This document shows, one piece after another, positions 1 through 11,891 of a stretch of 64,000 nucleotides of DNA. Position numbers and translations under genes: made by a program. The DNA is from Prunus persica (taxonomy: Eukaryota > Streptophyta > Magnoliopsida > Rosales > Rosaceae). The DNA lies in the NCBI RefSeq assembly GCF_000346465.2, contig NC_034012.1, positions 5,290,804-5,354,803 on the forward strand, in the 5' to 3' direction. Position 1 is the stretch's first letter. Each line of letters begins with the position of its first letter. The notes under the pieces were generated by a model. It saw nothing but the letters and a program-made list of their open reading frames with translations, was not told the DNA's origin and did not search any database.

Positions 1-525
1 ATTATTTATGTATGAAGATTTTGTATGTAGAAAAATGTGAGTGGAATGGAAAAAATATTGGAAGGAGAAGAGTTTGTATGAAGATTTGGTGTGGAAAGTG
101 AATAAAATTGATAGGTATTTATAAGGAAAAATCTAGTATTTTTTGGTATTTTTTTGGCCCAAAAAAGGAGGGCCGTCGGATTTCTGAAATATATATATAT
201 ATAAAAATCATCGTAGCGCCCAGGAAGCGCCACGTGACATTTTTCCGTTGGGTTCTGTCAGCGCTGACATCAGCCCTTGAAAGTCAAATTTTTTTTACTG
301 TTGGCGCATGATTTTCAAGCGCCAACGATAAAAAAAATTTGGATTTACGCTCGTTGACGTCAGCGCCTTCGGGCTTCAGCCCATGCAGAATTTGTCAGTG
401 GGCTTGCCCGGGTTGGTGGGACCCATGGCTTGCCTAGACTCCTAGTCACGCGTTGGAGGGCTTCTGGGCTCACAAGGGGGGCCTTTTGCCTAGTTTGAGT
501 CCAGCGGTGGACTTGCTCTAACTAG
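1..525 (-). repeat. Copy of a dispersed non-autonomous DNA element, cut by the window edge
   Basis: No gene is seen here. Read on the minus strand, the right edge (about 497-525) begins TTAGAGCAAGTCCACCGC. A similar start, TTAGAGCAACTCCAGC, occurs on the plus strand near 54184. Both copies continue into GC-rich sequence with short GTCAGC/GCTGAC inverted motifs and then into AT-rich sequence with ATACCAAAAAA and TATAAATACC motifs. That shared order supports one repeat family. The other terminus lies outside the window, so class (MULE or PIF/Harbinger MITE) is inference. Confidence 0.45.
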
Positions 526-643
526 AGCGTCGGCAAAGGTTTTTTCTTGTTTAAATTTCCAAGTGATTATGATAATACGAGGGTAGGCGAGTTCTAAACC
601 CATTTGCTAGTATGCTAAACTTTTATCGTGGCCTTAATTTGTG

Positions 644-1072
644 CTAGGGCACTTAGGACTCAATTAGGCTTGGATACTCATGTAACTCGACCTAGGACTT
701 TGTGATTAAGGTTTCAATCTCAATCTTGGGTTTGTACGACATAATCAGACATAACCTTGACCTGTCTCGATGAATTTTCGTCAGGATAGAAATATCTCGG
801 TGAATTTTGTAGAGATAGACCTACTCCAGCGAACTTTTTCTATCCCGATGAACTTTGACGTTATAGTCCTATTCTGGCGAATATGTGTTGCAATCTTTCC
901 CTCCAAAATTTTATCGGGATTCCAACAACAAACCACTTGTTAAAATTTACCTCAAGGCGCACTAAACTAACTAGGATATGTCCGGTTACGTCGTACTAAC
1001 CCTATATTAAGATTGAACCCCAAGGTCCAGTTACATGAATATCCAAGCCTAATCGAGCAATAAGTGCCCTAG
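644..1072. repeat. Long imperfect inverted repeat (two arms of about 100-114 bp)
   Basis: The left arm (about 644-757) reads CTAGGGCACTT, then ATTAGGCTTGGATA, CATGTAACT and GTACGAC. The reverse complement of about 973-1072 carries the same motifs in the same order with scattered mismatches, and the left arm has a short extra stretch near 690-708. The 215-bp spacer holds degenerate short repeats around the motif GATGAA(T)TTT. A transcript could fold into a long hairpin. A decayed foldback transposon or an inverted-repeat siRNA locus are both possible. Confidence 0.6.
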
Positions 1073-2347
1073 AGTAGGTTTATGATTAGGGTTCAAGGCT
1101 TGATAACAATTTTGGAACAAGTTCGGAAGCTAGGGTTTTTGGTTTGAGATTTGGAGGCAAAAATCCAATTTTTGGAATACTAAAAATTTATCTAAACGTC
1201 TTCTACAAGGATGCAAGTCAATGCTTGTGGTTTTACAAGTCAATGGTTATTTGACTAGAGAACATTAACCAAGGCGTTCTACAAGTTTGCAAGCATTTAT
1301 CCTTATCATTACTTTAACCTGCAAAGAACGTGAAAAAAAGACAAGACTTCTCCATCACGTGGTGGGAAGAACCTAGACCTTGACCTCTATCCATGACGTT
1401 CTTATTCATTGTCTGATCCTTATTATTGAAAATTCAAAATCGCTGGATTTGCATCCGAAAAGAAAATTAGCATTCCGAACTTGAAAAGAAAATTAGCATT
1501 GACCTTCACAAGTGAGCCTTCCAAATTTCCAAAACGTGTATTGCAAGAAATAGAAAAAAGTTGGCTTCTGGGAAATTCATTGGTTGTCACATTCAACTAT
1601 TTACTGCAGAAAATAAAAAGCCATCCCCTTCTTTTTCTTTGTATGGAGTATGTATATGGACCACATTATTTATATATTTTTAAATAAAAAATTTCTAATG
1701 AAATAGAGTTTTTACAGTGAATCCAATTGGTTGCAGCTTCTGTTGTAGATTTTGGATACTTCTTGGCAAAACACAAAAAAAAGAGGACAAAAAACAGTAG
1801 TCTCTGTACAATTGAATAGACTACTGTATAATTGAATTAACACAAGCACTTCTCTCTTTTCATTTTCAGCAACATCAAGGATTCAAGGATATAAAAAGTT
1901 CACAGTTTTGGTGTTTTCCCGCAAGCAATTCCAATTCTTGAAAATTCAAAATCGCTAGACTTGTATCTACAATACTTTAGCATGCATTTGACATGATACT
2001 ACTCATTAGAATACATTGTAAGGAGTCGGGATCGCATGATACAACACATTGGACTCTTTTATTACTATTAAGATGCATCAACGGATCATAGTCACTAATC
2101 GCACATGAGTGTTGAATCTAGCATATTAACAACGGATCATAGTCACTAATCACACCCTAAGAAGCATTGTTGGGACCAACATGAGTCATTCTTGGTAGTC
2201 CTTCGCACAACACACTCCCTCTAATCAAATTAAATTCACCAAATTTTGACAAAAAATACCTAAAATCTACGGGTCTGTTTGGTATCCTACTTGGATCCAA
2301 TTTTATAAATTGAAAAATAGATTCAAGTCCAAAACTCCAAAACCCGT
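1073..2347. other. Intergenic stretch without a supported gene
   Basis: No coding region is supported. Small duplications are visible: GAAAAGAAAATTAGCATT occurs twice within 1456-1500, TTGAAAATTCAAAATCGCT occurs near 1427 and again near 1937, and ACGGATCATAGTCACTAATC occurs twice between 2080 and 2155. The right edge meets the assembly gap. Confidence 0.6.
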
Positions 2348-2447
2348 NNNNNNNNNNNNNNNNNNNNNNNNNNNNNNNNNNNNNNNNNNNNNNNNNNNNN
2401 NNNNNNNNNNNNNNNNNNNNNNNNNNNNNNNNNNNNNNNNNNNNNNN
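2348..2447. other. Assembly gap (100 N)
   Basis: Exactly 100 N, the usual placeholder for a gap of unknown size. It is followed by a run of G (about 2449-2468), a typical low-complexity break. The promoter of GH31 copy 1 lies partly in this gap. Confidence 0.99.
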
Positions 2448-3459
2448 TGGGGGGGGGGGGGGGGGGGGCATATATTCACAAACAGATACGAATTACAATA
2501 CAAGATTGGAAAGTGCATTACAAAAGTCCTCTCAGGCCTCACAGAAAGGAGGAAAACCCAAGCACAGGAACAGAGAAAATGAAGATGAAAAGAAGCAGAC
2601 CAAACAAACCAAAACCAATATATCATCTTCCACTCTTCTTCTTCTTCTTCTTCTTCTTCTTGTCTGCTGTCTTTCACTGTGGTTTAGTTTCATCATCAAA
2701 TACCAAGGGAACAAAAGAAGCTGCAGTTGCTGGGTTTGGATACAAAATTCAGTCAGTCAACTATGAATCTTCTGGGAACTCATTGACTGCTAATCTTGGC
2801 CTCATCAAGAAATCCTCCCTCTACGGACCTGACATCCCAAATCTCAACCTTCACGCCAGGTATTTCGTAATTAACCATTCCCAATTTATTAATCTTAGAT
2901 TAGTTTATAATCTCTCGTTTTCATTTTTTTTAAATTCTCATTAGGGTATTGCATAACATCCCAACCGTCCATAATATAGAATATATAGCTAAGACCCTTA
3001 TTGACCAAAAACCCAATTAGCATTTCACTCCACAATATTAAATGGAGACAAGTTTTTCACAAATTTATGCTAGAAATCTAATTGGCCCCCTTGTGCTGCT
3101 AATCATGCATGCAGCTGTGAAACCAAAGATCGGCTAAGAATTCGAATAACAGACTCAAAGCACCAAAGATGGGAAATCCCACAACAAATAATTCCCCGCC
3201 AAACAACTTCACAGCATCCACAACAATGTCAAACCCACAACAAACACCTCGTGATCTCCAACGACCTTGTCTTCACTCTCCACAACACCACCCCATTCGG
3301 CTTCACGGTCACCCGCCAATCCTCCAACGACGTCATTTTCGACGCCTCCCCAAACCCATCAAACCCCGACACCTTCTTGGTCTTCAAGGACCAATACATC
3401 CAGCTCTCCTCCTCCCTCCCCGAAGCCAGGTCCTCCCTTTTTGGCCTCGGCGAGCACAC

Positions 3460-4694
3460 TGTTGATTATTGCCTCAAACCAATAGTCAACAATATCGGCA
3501 AATTGACAAGTTGCAATGTGAATGCATTAATTGGCTTTTACAATAGTCAAAAGTGATGACTATTGACAAGTTGCAATGGGAATGCATTAATTAGCTTTCA
3601 CAAATAGTGGTAGGCTATTGTTGACTTGCCTAACCTTTGGCTTCTTTGAGAAGCCACTTTCTTTGGCTATAAATTGGAAGCAAATGGTTTCATTTGTAGA
3701 ACCCAACCAAGTGTTGAGTAGAAGAGAAAAATAGCAAGAAAGGCATTTTGCCAAAGAGAGAAACAAATTCTCTCTAGTTGTTCTTTGCTTTGTATCATTG
3801 TTTTCTCTTCCTTTGTGAGTGAAGGAGGTTGGGTGTATTTGGGTCTTTGGGAAATTGAGTGGTAAACACTATTGTATATCCCCATTGATTATAGTGGAAT
3901 ACTCCGTCGTCTCCAAACTGGATGTAGGAAATTGCCGAACCAGTATAAATCTTGGTGTTCTTCTTGTTGTAATTTTCTGTTCAATTTTTTTTTTCTCCTG
4001 CCAGTAGTTGTTTATTTTTCACTCACAGTTGGTTGACGCTTCCGCACAACAAGTGGGTGAAAAATAAACAACTACTGGCAGGAGGAAAAAAAATTTGAAT
4101 AATTGAACAGAAAATTACAACAAGAAGAACACCAAGATTTATACTGGTTCGGCAATTGCCTACATCCAGTTTGGAGACGACGGAGTAATCCACTATAATC
4201 AATGGGGATATACAATAGTGTTTACCACTCAATTTCCCAAAGACCCAAATACACCCAACCTCCTTCACTCACAAAGGAAGAGAAAACAATGATACAAAGC
4301 AAAGAACAACTAGAGAGAATTTGTTTCTCTCTTTGGCAAAATGCCTTTCTTGCTATTTTCCTCTTCTACTCAACACTTGGTTGGGTTCTACAAATGAAAC
4401 CATTTGCTTCCAATTTATAGCCAAAGGAAGTGGCTTCTCAAAGAAGCCAAAGGTTAGGCAAGTCAACAATAGCCTACCACCATTTGTGAAAGCTAATTAA
4501 TGCATTCTCATTGCAACTTGTCAATAGCCATCACTTTTGACTATTGTAAAAGCCAATTAATGCATTCACATTGCAACTTGCAACTTGTCAATAGCCATCA
4601 CTTTTGACTATTGTAAAAGCCAATTAATGCATTCACATTGCAACTTGTCAATTTGCCGATATTGTTGACTATTGGTTTGAGGCAATAATCAACA
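3460..4694. mobile_element. Inverted pair of Ty1/copia-type LTRs with 5-bp target duplication
   Basis: The insert begins TGTTGATTATTGCC and ends with its exact reverse complement. It is flanked by CACAC at 3455-3459 and 4695-4699, where copy 2 has CACAC once. The left half (3460-4051) looks like a complete LTR: TG start, TATAAATT box near 3668, the copia-like U5 motif GCCGAACCAGTATAAATC near 3934-3951, and the end CCGCACAACA. The right half is the same LTR reversed (about 4053-4694), lacking the last ~25 bp of U5. It carries three copies of a ~60-bp subrepeat in its U3 end where the left arm has two. No internal retrotransposon genes remain. Confidence 0.85.
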
Positions 4695-5194
4695 CACACC
4701 AAGTCCTCCTTCAAGCTCACCCCCAACCAGACCTTGACACTCTGGAACGCTGACACTGCCAGCGCCAATGCTGACATCAACCTCTACGGGTCCCACCCCT
4801 TCTACCTGGACGTCAGGTCAGCTTCTCCAGATGGCAAGGCCAACGGCGCCGGAACATCTCATGGAGTGTTGCTGCTGAATAGCAATGGCATGGACATAAC
4901 ATACGGCGGTGATAGAATTACTTATAAGGCCATTGGTGGAATTGTGGATTTGTATTTCTTTTCTGGGCCAACACCGGAGTTGGTGGTGGAGCAGTATACA
5001 GAGCTCATTGGTCGCCCTACCCCTATGCCCTATTGGTCTTTTGGTAAGTTTGTTTGCACTCAAATTCCATTTTTCTTAGGTAGGTACTATATATTATCAC
5101 ATTTCTCGAATCGCATTTCACATGTGACATCAATTATTATGACTGAAGAGTATATGTCATTTGTACGATCTCAACTAATCATGTTTTTGTATCG

Positions 5195-5286
5195 GCACTT
5201 ACTAGTAGACAGGCGCTATGTCACATGACCAGTTGAAATAGCACTTATTAGTAGACAGGCGCTATGTCACATGACCAGTTGAAATG
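5195..5286 (+). repeat. 46-bp tandem duplication in intron 2 of GH31 copy 1
   Basis: Two nearly identical 46-bp units (5195-5240 and 5241-5286) contain GTAGACAGGCGCTATGTC and GACCAGTTGAAAT. Copy 2 has only one unit in the same intron (near 13359-13397), so the duplication arose after the gene duplication or was lost from copy 2. Confidence 0.8.
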
Positions 5287-7540
5287 GTACAAAGAGTTTT
5301 GTTCTTCGATTGAAATGTGCATAAATGTCCTTGTTTGATATTAGCATGGTCCAAAAATGTCCTTCCTACTAGCATAGCTTGCAATTTTCATCTTATTTTG
5401 GAATCATTGACTTTGTTCACTTATTCTCTGTTGAAGGATTCCACCAGTGTCGATGGGGTTACAAGAATGTTTCCGATCTTGAGGGTGTGGTTGCTGGCTA
5501 TGAAAAAGCCGCTATCCCTCTTGAAGTTATGTGGACAGACATTGATTACATGGATGCATACAAGGATTTTACTCTTGATCCCATCAACTTCCCATTGGAT
5601 AAGATGAAGAAATTTGTCAACACCCTTCACCAAAATGATCAGAAATATGTGCTCATCTTGGACCCTGGTATGTTCTCTCTGCAGCAAAATTGATGTTACA
5701 TGCAGTTTGTCTGATGAGGCAGAAAATGATAGTACAATGACTCTCACAGGTATCAGTGTGAATGAGAGCTATGGAACCTACAACAGAGGGCTGAAAGCAG
5801 ATATATTTATAAAACGTGACGGAATTCCTTACCTGGGAAGTGTTTGGCCTGGCCCTGTCTATTTCCCTGACTTTGCACATCCACAAAGTGAAAAAATTTG
5901 GGCTAATGAGATAAAAATATTTCAAGATGCTCTGCCTTTCGATGGTCTTTGGCTTGATATGAATGAGCTATCCAATTTCATCACGTCGCCTGCCACTCCA
6001 TCTTCTACACTTGATGACCCTCCTTACAAGATTAACAATGCCGGGGTCCTGCGTCCCATCAATAACAGTACTGTTCCGGCATCAGCGCTACACTTTGGTA
6101 ACATCACAGAATATGATGCTCATAACTTATATGGACTCTTGGAAACCAAAGCAACAAACAAGGCCTTAGTCAATGTGACTGGTAAAAGACCATTTATACT
6201 TTCTAGATCAACTTTTGTAAGCTCTGGTACGTACACAGCACACTGGACTGGAGACAATGCTGCAAAATGGAGTGATCTGGCATACACAATTCCAGCAATT
6301 CTGAATTTTGGCCTCTTCGGAGTTCCGATGGTTGGAGCTGATATATGTGGATTCTCTGGAAATACTACTGAAGAGCTCTGCAGGCGGTGGATTCAGGTAA
6401 CTTATGAGCCTTCAAATTGAACACTTCCACAAAAACTAGACCACATTATACATCTTGTTTCACCTAGAACTTTGCTATGCTGTCAATTATAATCATCAGA
6501 ACATGTGCAACTAACTTAACTATGCTATGTCTCTATGTAGCTAGGGGCCTTTTACCCTTTTGCAAGAGATCACTCAGAGAAGTTTACAATCCGTCAAGAG
6601 CTCTATCTTTGGGACTCGGTGGCTGCAACTGCAAGGAAGGTGCTTGGCCTGCGCTATCGGTTGCTCCCCTTGTTTTACACATCAATGTATGAGGCACATA
6701 AAAAGGGCACCCCCATTGCAAGACCCCTTTTCTTCTCATTTCCTCAAGATATCAGAACTTATGAGATCAACACTCAGTTTCTGATTGGCAGAGGTGTAAT
6801 GGTGTCACCTGTGTTGAAGCCAGGAGTAAGTTCAGTTGATGCATATTTTCCTGCAGGAAACTGGTTTAATCTCTTCAACTACTCAAACTCAGTAAGCGTA
6901 AAATCGGGAGAGCACGTTACACTGGAAGCACCACCTGATCATATCAACGTACATGTCTGCGAAGGAAACATTTTGGCCTTACAAGGAAAGGCCTTGACAA
7001 CAGAAGCAGCCCGAAAGACTGCGTTCGAACTTTTGGTTGTTAGCAGCAGTGGACAGAGCACCGGAGAAGTTTTCTTGGATGATGGAGAGGAAGTGGAAAT
7101 GGGAGGAGAGGGAGGCAAGTGGAGTTTAGTGAGATTTTACGGTGGAAAAAAAAATGGAAGTGTATCTGTAAGATCAACGGTTGTCAATGGAGGATTTGCT
7201 TTAAGCCAAAAATGGATCATTGATAAAGTTACCATCATTGGATTGGAAAAGGTTGATGGATTGGAAGGGTATGCATTGAACATTACTAAGGGAGCAAACT
7301 TGAAGCGGGGACACTCAGATATCAGGGCCAGCTTTGACAGCAATAAGCGATTCATCACAGTAGAGATTTCCAAATTATCCATTCTTATAGGAGCAGATTT
7401 TAACTTGGAGCTGAAGTATTGATACTAGTGAAAATTAACACTCTTCTAGAGAGAACAATAAGTTACATGCCATTCAGATTTATGGCTCCCCTGGAAGACA
7501 TGTTCTATGCATCACCTGTAATGCATCACCTGTAATGAAA

Positions 7541-10500
7541 ACCATTGGCCGCTAAGCAAGCCTTTTAACGCTGAATAGAGCCATCGGAATTCCTCTTGAT
7601 ACGAAAAACCCACTTGTTCGGCAGCACATTCACAGTGGGAGTATGAGGGACCAAATTCTAAGTTCCTGCACGAAGAAGAGCATTAAACTCATCTACCATA
7701 GCAAGACGCCATTCATGATGCTTATTAGCATGTGAAAAAGAGGTAGGCTCAAAAGTACCATCAGTAGAAGATAAAACCAACGCATGATTAGCATATTTAG
7801 GATTGGGTTTACAGATACCGGTTTGAGCACGAGTAACCATCAAATAAGCATGGGAGTCACTTACCAGAAACGTATCAGAAATAGAAGGAGAAGATGTACT
7901 AGATGAAATAGGAGCAGGAGGCAAGAAGAAAATTTTGTGGTTGGGGTTCTCAGTGTAGGTTTGAGAGAATTGAGAAGCTGAAGGCACATGGGGACTAACC
8001 AGCATGTGAGAAGGACATGAGGGATCAGAGGGCATGGTGGGGGAAGTGGGGTAGGAGCAGGTGCTGCATAGGTGATGGCAGAGATGGACGGGACGTGGCT
8101 GGAAGCACAAGTTTCTGTGGAGGCGGGAGGGTCAGGTGCTGGAGAAGGGGACTAGGTAGAGGCTGCAACACTGGAAAGCGTGGGTTGTAGGAAGACAAAC
8201 TTGGGCCAGAGAGGATGATAGGCCTGGCTGACGACGGAGAATGGTCTGGAGCAAGAGCAGCATGAGCCTTGTTAAACTGGAAAGAAAATTCTTTAAATAA
8301 CACATGACGCAATAAATAAATAAAAAACCACAATTAGAAACAAGATCCAAGCATCAATAACCCTGATGGTTCAAAGAATAAGGAAAACAAGGAAAACATG
8401 CGCACCCAAAAGTTTTTAAATACGAATAATCAGGTTCTTTGTGAAACAATAATTTATAGGGTGATTTGTGCTGAAGCAACTTAGAAGGAAGACGGTTAAT
8501 TAAATAAACAGAGGCGTGCATAGCCTCGGCCCAATAGGAAAGAGGCATAGGGGCATGGGCTAAAAGAGTGAGCCCGGTGTCAACAATGTGACGATGCTTA
8601 CGTTCGGCTAAACCATTTTGCTTAGGATGTTATGGACAAGAAAGACGATAATGAATGCCATGATGAGATAAAAAGTCCATAAAATTGATGACTAGTGTAT
8701 TCCCCACCCCCATCTGATTGAAATGCCTTAATTGTAGTGGAATACAGATTTTCAACTGAAGCCTTAAATTTAATGAAGTGAGAGAAAACTTCTAACTTCT
8801 AATTTCAATTTCATTGGAAAAATCCAAGAATAATGAGAAAAATCATCAACAAATAAAACATAATAATTAAAACCAGAAATAGATTTATCTGAAGAACTCC
8901 ATACATCAGAATGAATAAGTTCCAGCAGAGAAGAAGAGACAGAAAAAGGACTAAAAGGTAATTTAACACATGTACCCAACATACATGATTGACAAAAAGA
9001 ACTAGACCGAGAGCCAAAAAATGGTAGTTTATTATGAGATAACAACAATTGCAAAGTAGACGAAGCAGGATGACCAAGGCGAGAATGCCACAAGGAGCAG
9101 TCAACACAGACACCTAATAAAGCAACACGATTAGGCAAAACTTGAAAAGACTCATTCGGTGTAAATGAAAAAGGATATAGGCCATTGCTATTCTTGCTCG
9201 AGAAAAGTGTCTTCCCCGTTGCCAAATCCTGGATAAAATAACAATGAGGAAAAAAAATGAAGAAACAATGGTTGTCAATAGAAAATTTATGAACATATAA
9301 GATAGGAAGAGAGGCAACGGGACAGTGGAGAACATCATTAAGATGAAAAGAAGAATTAAGGTGAGAGAAACGAGAGTGAGCAATATTTTTAATAGGCAAT
9401 CTTGTTCCACCAAGTACACATCCAACATTGTCAGAACCATGATACTATCTAGTAAGGGATAAGTGGCTCAAGTAGGTAATATGAGTATTCGCATCGGTAT
9501 CAGCAACCCACTGTTGATGGCCACCATGCAAAGGATATTGAGTTCTCATGCCTTGAAGACGAAACGGAGAAAGAGGTACAGAAGACGCCTTGGAGGGATA
9601 GACAGCTGCGATGTGGGCAAAACTATGACAATTGAAACATTGAAAAGGCTCACAGCCAGAAGAAGGCCCAAAAAAGGAAGCAGTAGAGCCAGAAAGAGGT
9701 TGGCCAAGAACACCAGGCCAAAAAGTACTGCCAAAATGTTGTTTATGTGAGGCAAGACAAGAGGTGCCATAGGAAGCGCCAAAGGAACCACGACCAGAAG
9801 AAAAACCAGGTCGTAAGGGAGAGAATGAGCTGTAACGATCCGAACCACAACCAGAAAATCCACCGTGATGGCCAAAACCGTGACAACCAAGGGAAGCTAC
9901 CAGAGCCGTCGCACCAGAAGAGATGATTGGAGAAGAAGAGGATTGCAGGCGACGTTCCGCAGGCAAGAGGAGAGCCTCAAGATCAGGCATACTGATGGAT
10001 TTCTCACGAGCTTGAGCAGTGGCAAAGGTATTTTCATAAAGAGGACCAATGTTGTTCATAACCACAACAAGAAGATCAAAGTCAGCAACTGAAGCACCTG
10101 CGAGAGCCAAGTTATCGGCAATCGAGGTAATACGATCAAGGAAATCAATGATGAAAGAGTCACCACGGGTTGTGCGAAGAAAGTCACTGCGAAGTTTAAG
10201 AAGAAGATTCTGATTTGGAGAAGCAAAATGATTTTCAAGAGCTACCCAAGTGTCACGGGCGGTGGTCTTAAAAGCTACGGTGGTGAGAACTTTATGGTGA
10301 AGAGAACCGTTGATGAGAGAGAGAGAGAGAGAAAACAAGCTGATCTTTCTAGACCTAATCATCATACTCTAGGTTGGGGATGAGAGACAGAGAAGTAGAT
10401 TCATTAGCCTTAGCCTTTGGGTCAGGGGTGGTCAGAAAAGGATACAGAGAAGTGCCGTCAACAAAGCCGAGCAAGAGGCGACTGCGAAGGACAGGAACAA

Positions 10501-10860
10501 TTTGAGCAAGCCACATCGGATAATTATCACTCTCGAGACGAATGAAGATAACATGATGAATGCTAGGAAAATCAATAGAGGAGGAAGAAGCCATGGGTGC
10601 CCAAAAAAAAAATAGGGAACAAGAAAATTGAGGATCGAAGACTGTGAGTCTCAAGCTCTTTGTACCATGAAAGGTTTTGAATATTCTCGATGATTTTCAT
10701 TGAACAATCATGTGATAATTATATACAATGCTTTGTTTGGTGTCTACACAAAGGATTTCCTATTCTAGGCAAGAATTAAGTCCTTGAGAGACAAGGAATA
10801 TATACAGTAAATCAATGAAATAAATACAAATAAAACCGGAAACTAAATCACGTCTCATTA
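7541..10860 (-). mobile_element. Truncated, degenerate Ty1/copia retrotransposon
   Basis: Read on the minus strand: an LTR end ...CCTTTCA at 10667 is followed by a degenerate primer-binding site (TGGTACAAAGAGCTT). Gag starts MASSSSIDFP at 10594 and includes a UBN2-like region and a decayed zinc knuckle (CFNCHSFAHI, near 9600-9650). The protease core is altered (VADTDANTHIT). GAG-pre-integrase (SLWHSRLGHP) and integrase core (HSDVW, FVDDFSHYSW, NGLAERKH) follow. Sequence ends after the first ~45 residues of the reverse transcriptase (NKWVFRIKR near 7590), so most RT, RNase H and the 3' LTR are missing. Frameshifts include one at a GA repeat (10314-10334); stop codons are present. The outer LTR boundary near 10860 is approximate. 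Not autonomous. Confidence 0.85.
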
Positions 10861-10869
10861 TGTGTGCCC

Positions 10870-11190
10870 TCTTGGGTTTCTGCCCTTGGTTTAGATGTGT
10901 TTTTGCAATTTGTTGGCTATCAAAGGACTATGCGTTTTTCCTCATAGAATGCCTATTTCGACAATTAAGATGTGATGCGGTTCTCCTTGTGGGTCTATAT
11001 GTTGGTGTTTAATTAATTTTGTTCTTTCTTGTTTTCGTCTTTTGTGGTGTGAGTCAGACTCTATTGTTTGTCCTTGTTTTTTCCCAAGTAGTTTTCTTAG
11101 AAATGTTTTAATAAGGCTATTGTATTCATGCCAGTCTTTAAATGCCAATTTAGCTTATGAATGAAATATTCTTATCAAAAAATACTTATT
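10870..11190 (+). mobile_element. Possible 3' end of a plant L1-type LINE
   Basis: The segment ends with GAATGAAATATTCTTATCAAAAAA, a style of 3' terminus common in plant L1 elements: a short TGAAAT/CTTAT block followed by an A-rich tail. Upstream T-rich sequence would be 3' untranslated region. No coding domain or target duplication was identified, so this is a pattern-based call. Confidence 0.35.
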
Positions 11191-11891
11191 CAAATTTTTA
11201 CATATATGAATTATAGTAATATTAATTTAAACCTCATTTAGTATCACTCCTATCAAGTAGGCCCTCTTGCAATTTTTAGAAGTTAAAACCCATGCTATGC
11301 TTTTTTTTTTTTGTTTTTTTTAAAACACTATTTTTTTATTTTTTGTTTAATTTAAGTTTTACCATAGCAGACAAAAGAATACGCCCATCCCTTATCCACC
11401 AAAATTGCTCGTTCCAGACTTATCCTTGTAGTAATTTATTTTTTTATTTTGTGCTGAATACTAATACAACATAGCTGGACTTTGCCACAATTACAATGAG
11501 CCCTTTATCCCAAATCAAGAAGAAACCACCCAACAAAAACAATGTAAGCAACTCGTCAGGAGAAGCTTGATCTCTGGGATTCAGTTGCATAATATAACCA
11601 GAATGCTAGCTCCTCCTTCTTCCCTACTCAACAATGCATAGATTATATACACAAACATATCTTATTTCTATAAAAACTAATTATTATTATTATTTTATTA
11701 GCTGAGAGGGAGCTGCGAGGTAGGTGGTAAGCAGTGACATATTCTGTTCACATATGAAAGCTGTATATTCACCACATGATACAAATTAGTAAATTACAAT
11801 ACAAGATTGGAAAGTGCCTAAAGGCAGAGGATAAAAAAGTCCTATCACGCCTCACATAAAGGAGGAAAACCCAAGCACTGGAACAGAGAAA
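11191..11891. promoter_or_regulatory. Upstream region of GH31 copy 2
   Basis: The last ~140 bp (from about 11763) align with the 130 bp upstream of copy 1, sharing AATTACAATACAAGATTGG and the block before the start codon GGAGGAAAACCCAAGCAC. The tandem duplication therefore includes the proximal promoter. Copy 1 lacks an ~18-bp piece (CTAAAGGCAGAGGATAAA) present here. The region before this is T-rich and I see no gene in it. Confidence 0.5.

Larger units (their letters stand above)
2579..7422 (+). pseudogene. GH31 alpha-glucosidase, copy 1, interrupted in exon 2 by inverted LTRs
   Basis: This is a family 31 glycoside hydrolase of the plant secreted alpha-glucosidase type, which releases glucose from alpha-glucosides. 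Exons: 2579-2859, 3115-5043, 5437-5667, 5750-6396 and 6541-7422. Exon 2 carries a 1,235-bp insertion (3460-4694) plus a 5-bp target duplication. Excluding it, exon 2 is 689 nt, as in copy 2, and the whole frame would be 909 codons plus stop. With the insertion, translation after FGLGEHT runs into element sequence and stops near 3556. The nucleophile motif WLDMNE and acid/base motif HWTGDN remain. A hydrophobic signal peptide encoded by a CTT repeat begins at the chosen ATG, which matches copy 2. Two further odd changes versus copy 2 are Tyr to Cys at the start of exon 2 and Arg to Cys in the HVREGN motif. Functional only if the insert is spliced out, which I cannot show. Confidence 0.88.

Noticed and set aside
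3667..4420. Identical small frames on opposite strands (MGIYNSVYHS and MKEVGCIWVF)
   Set aside because: They are mirror images produced by the two inverted LTR arms, not genes.
9463..10092. Plus-strand basic frames (MAQVGNMSIR, MMAKTVTTKG)
   Set aside because: They are antisense to the copia gag region, which has recognisable domains on the minus strand.
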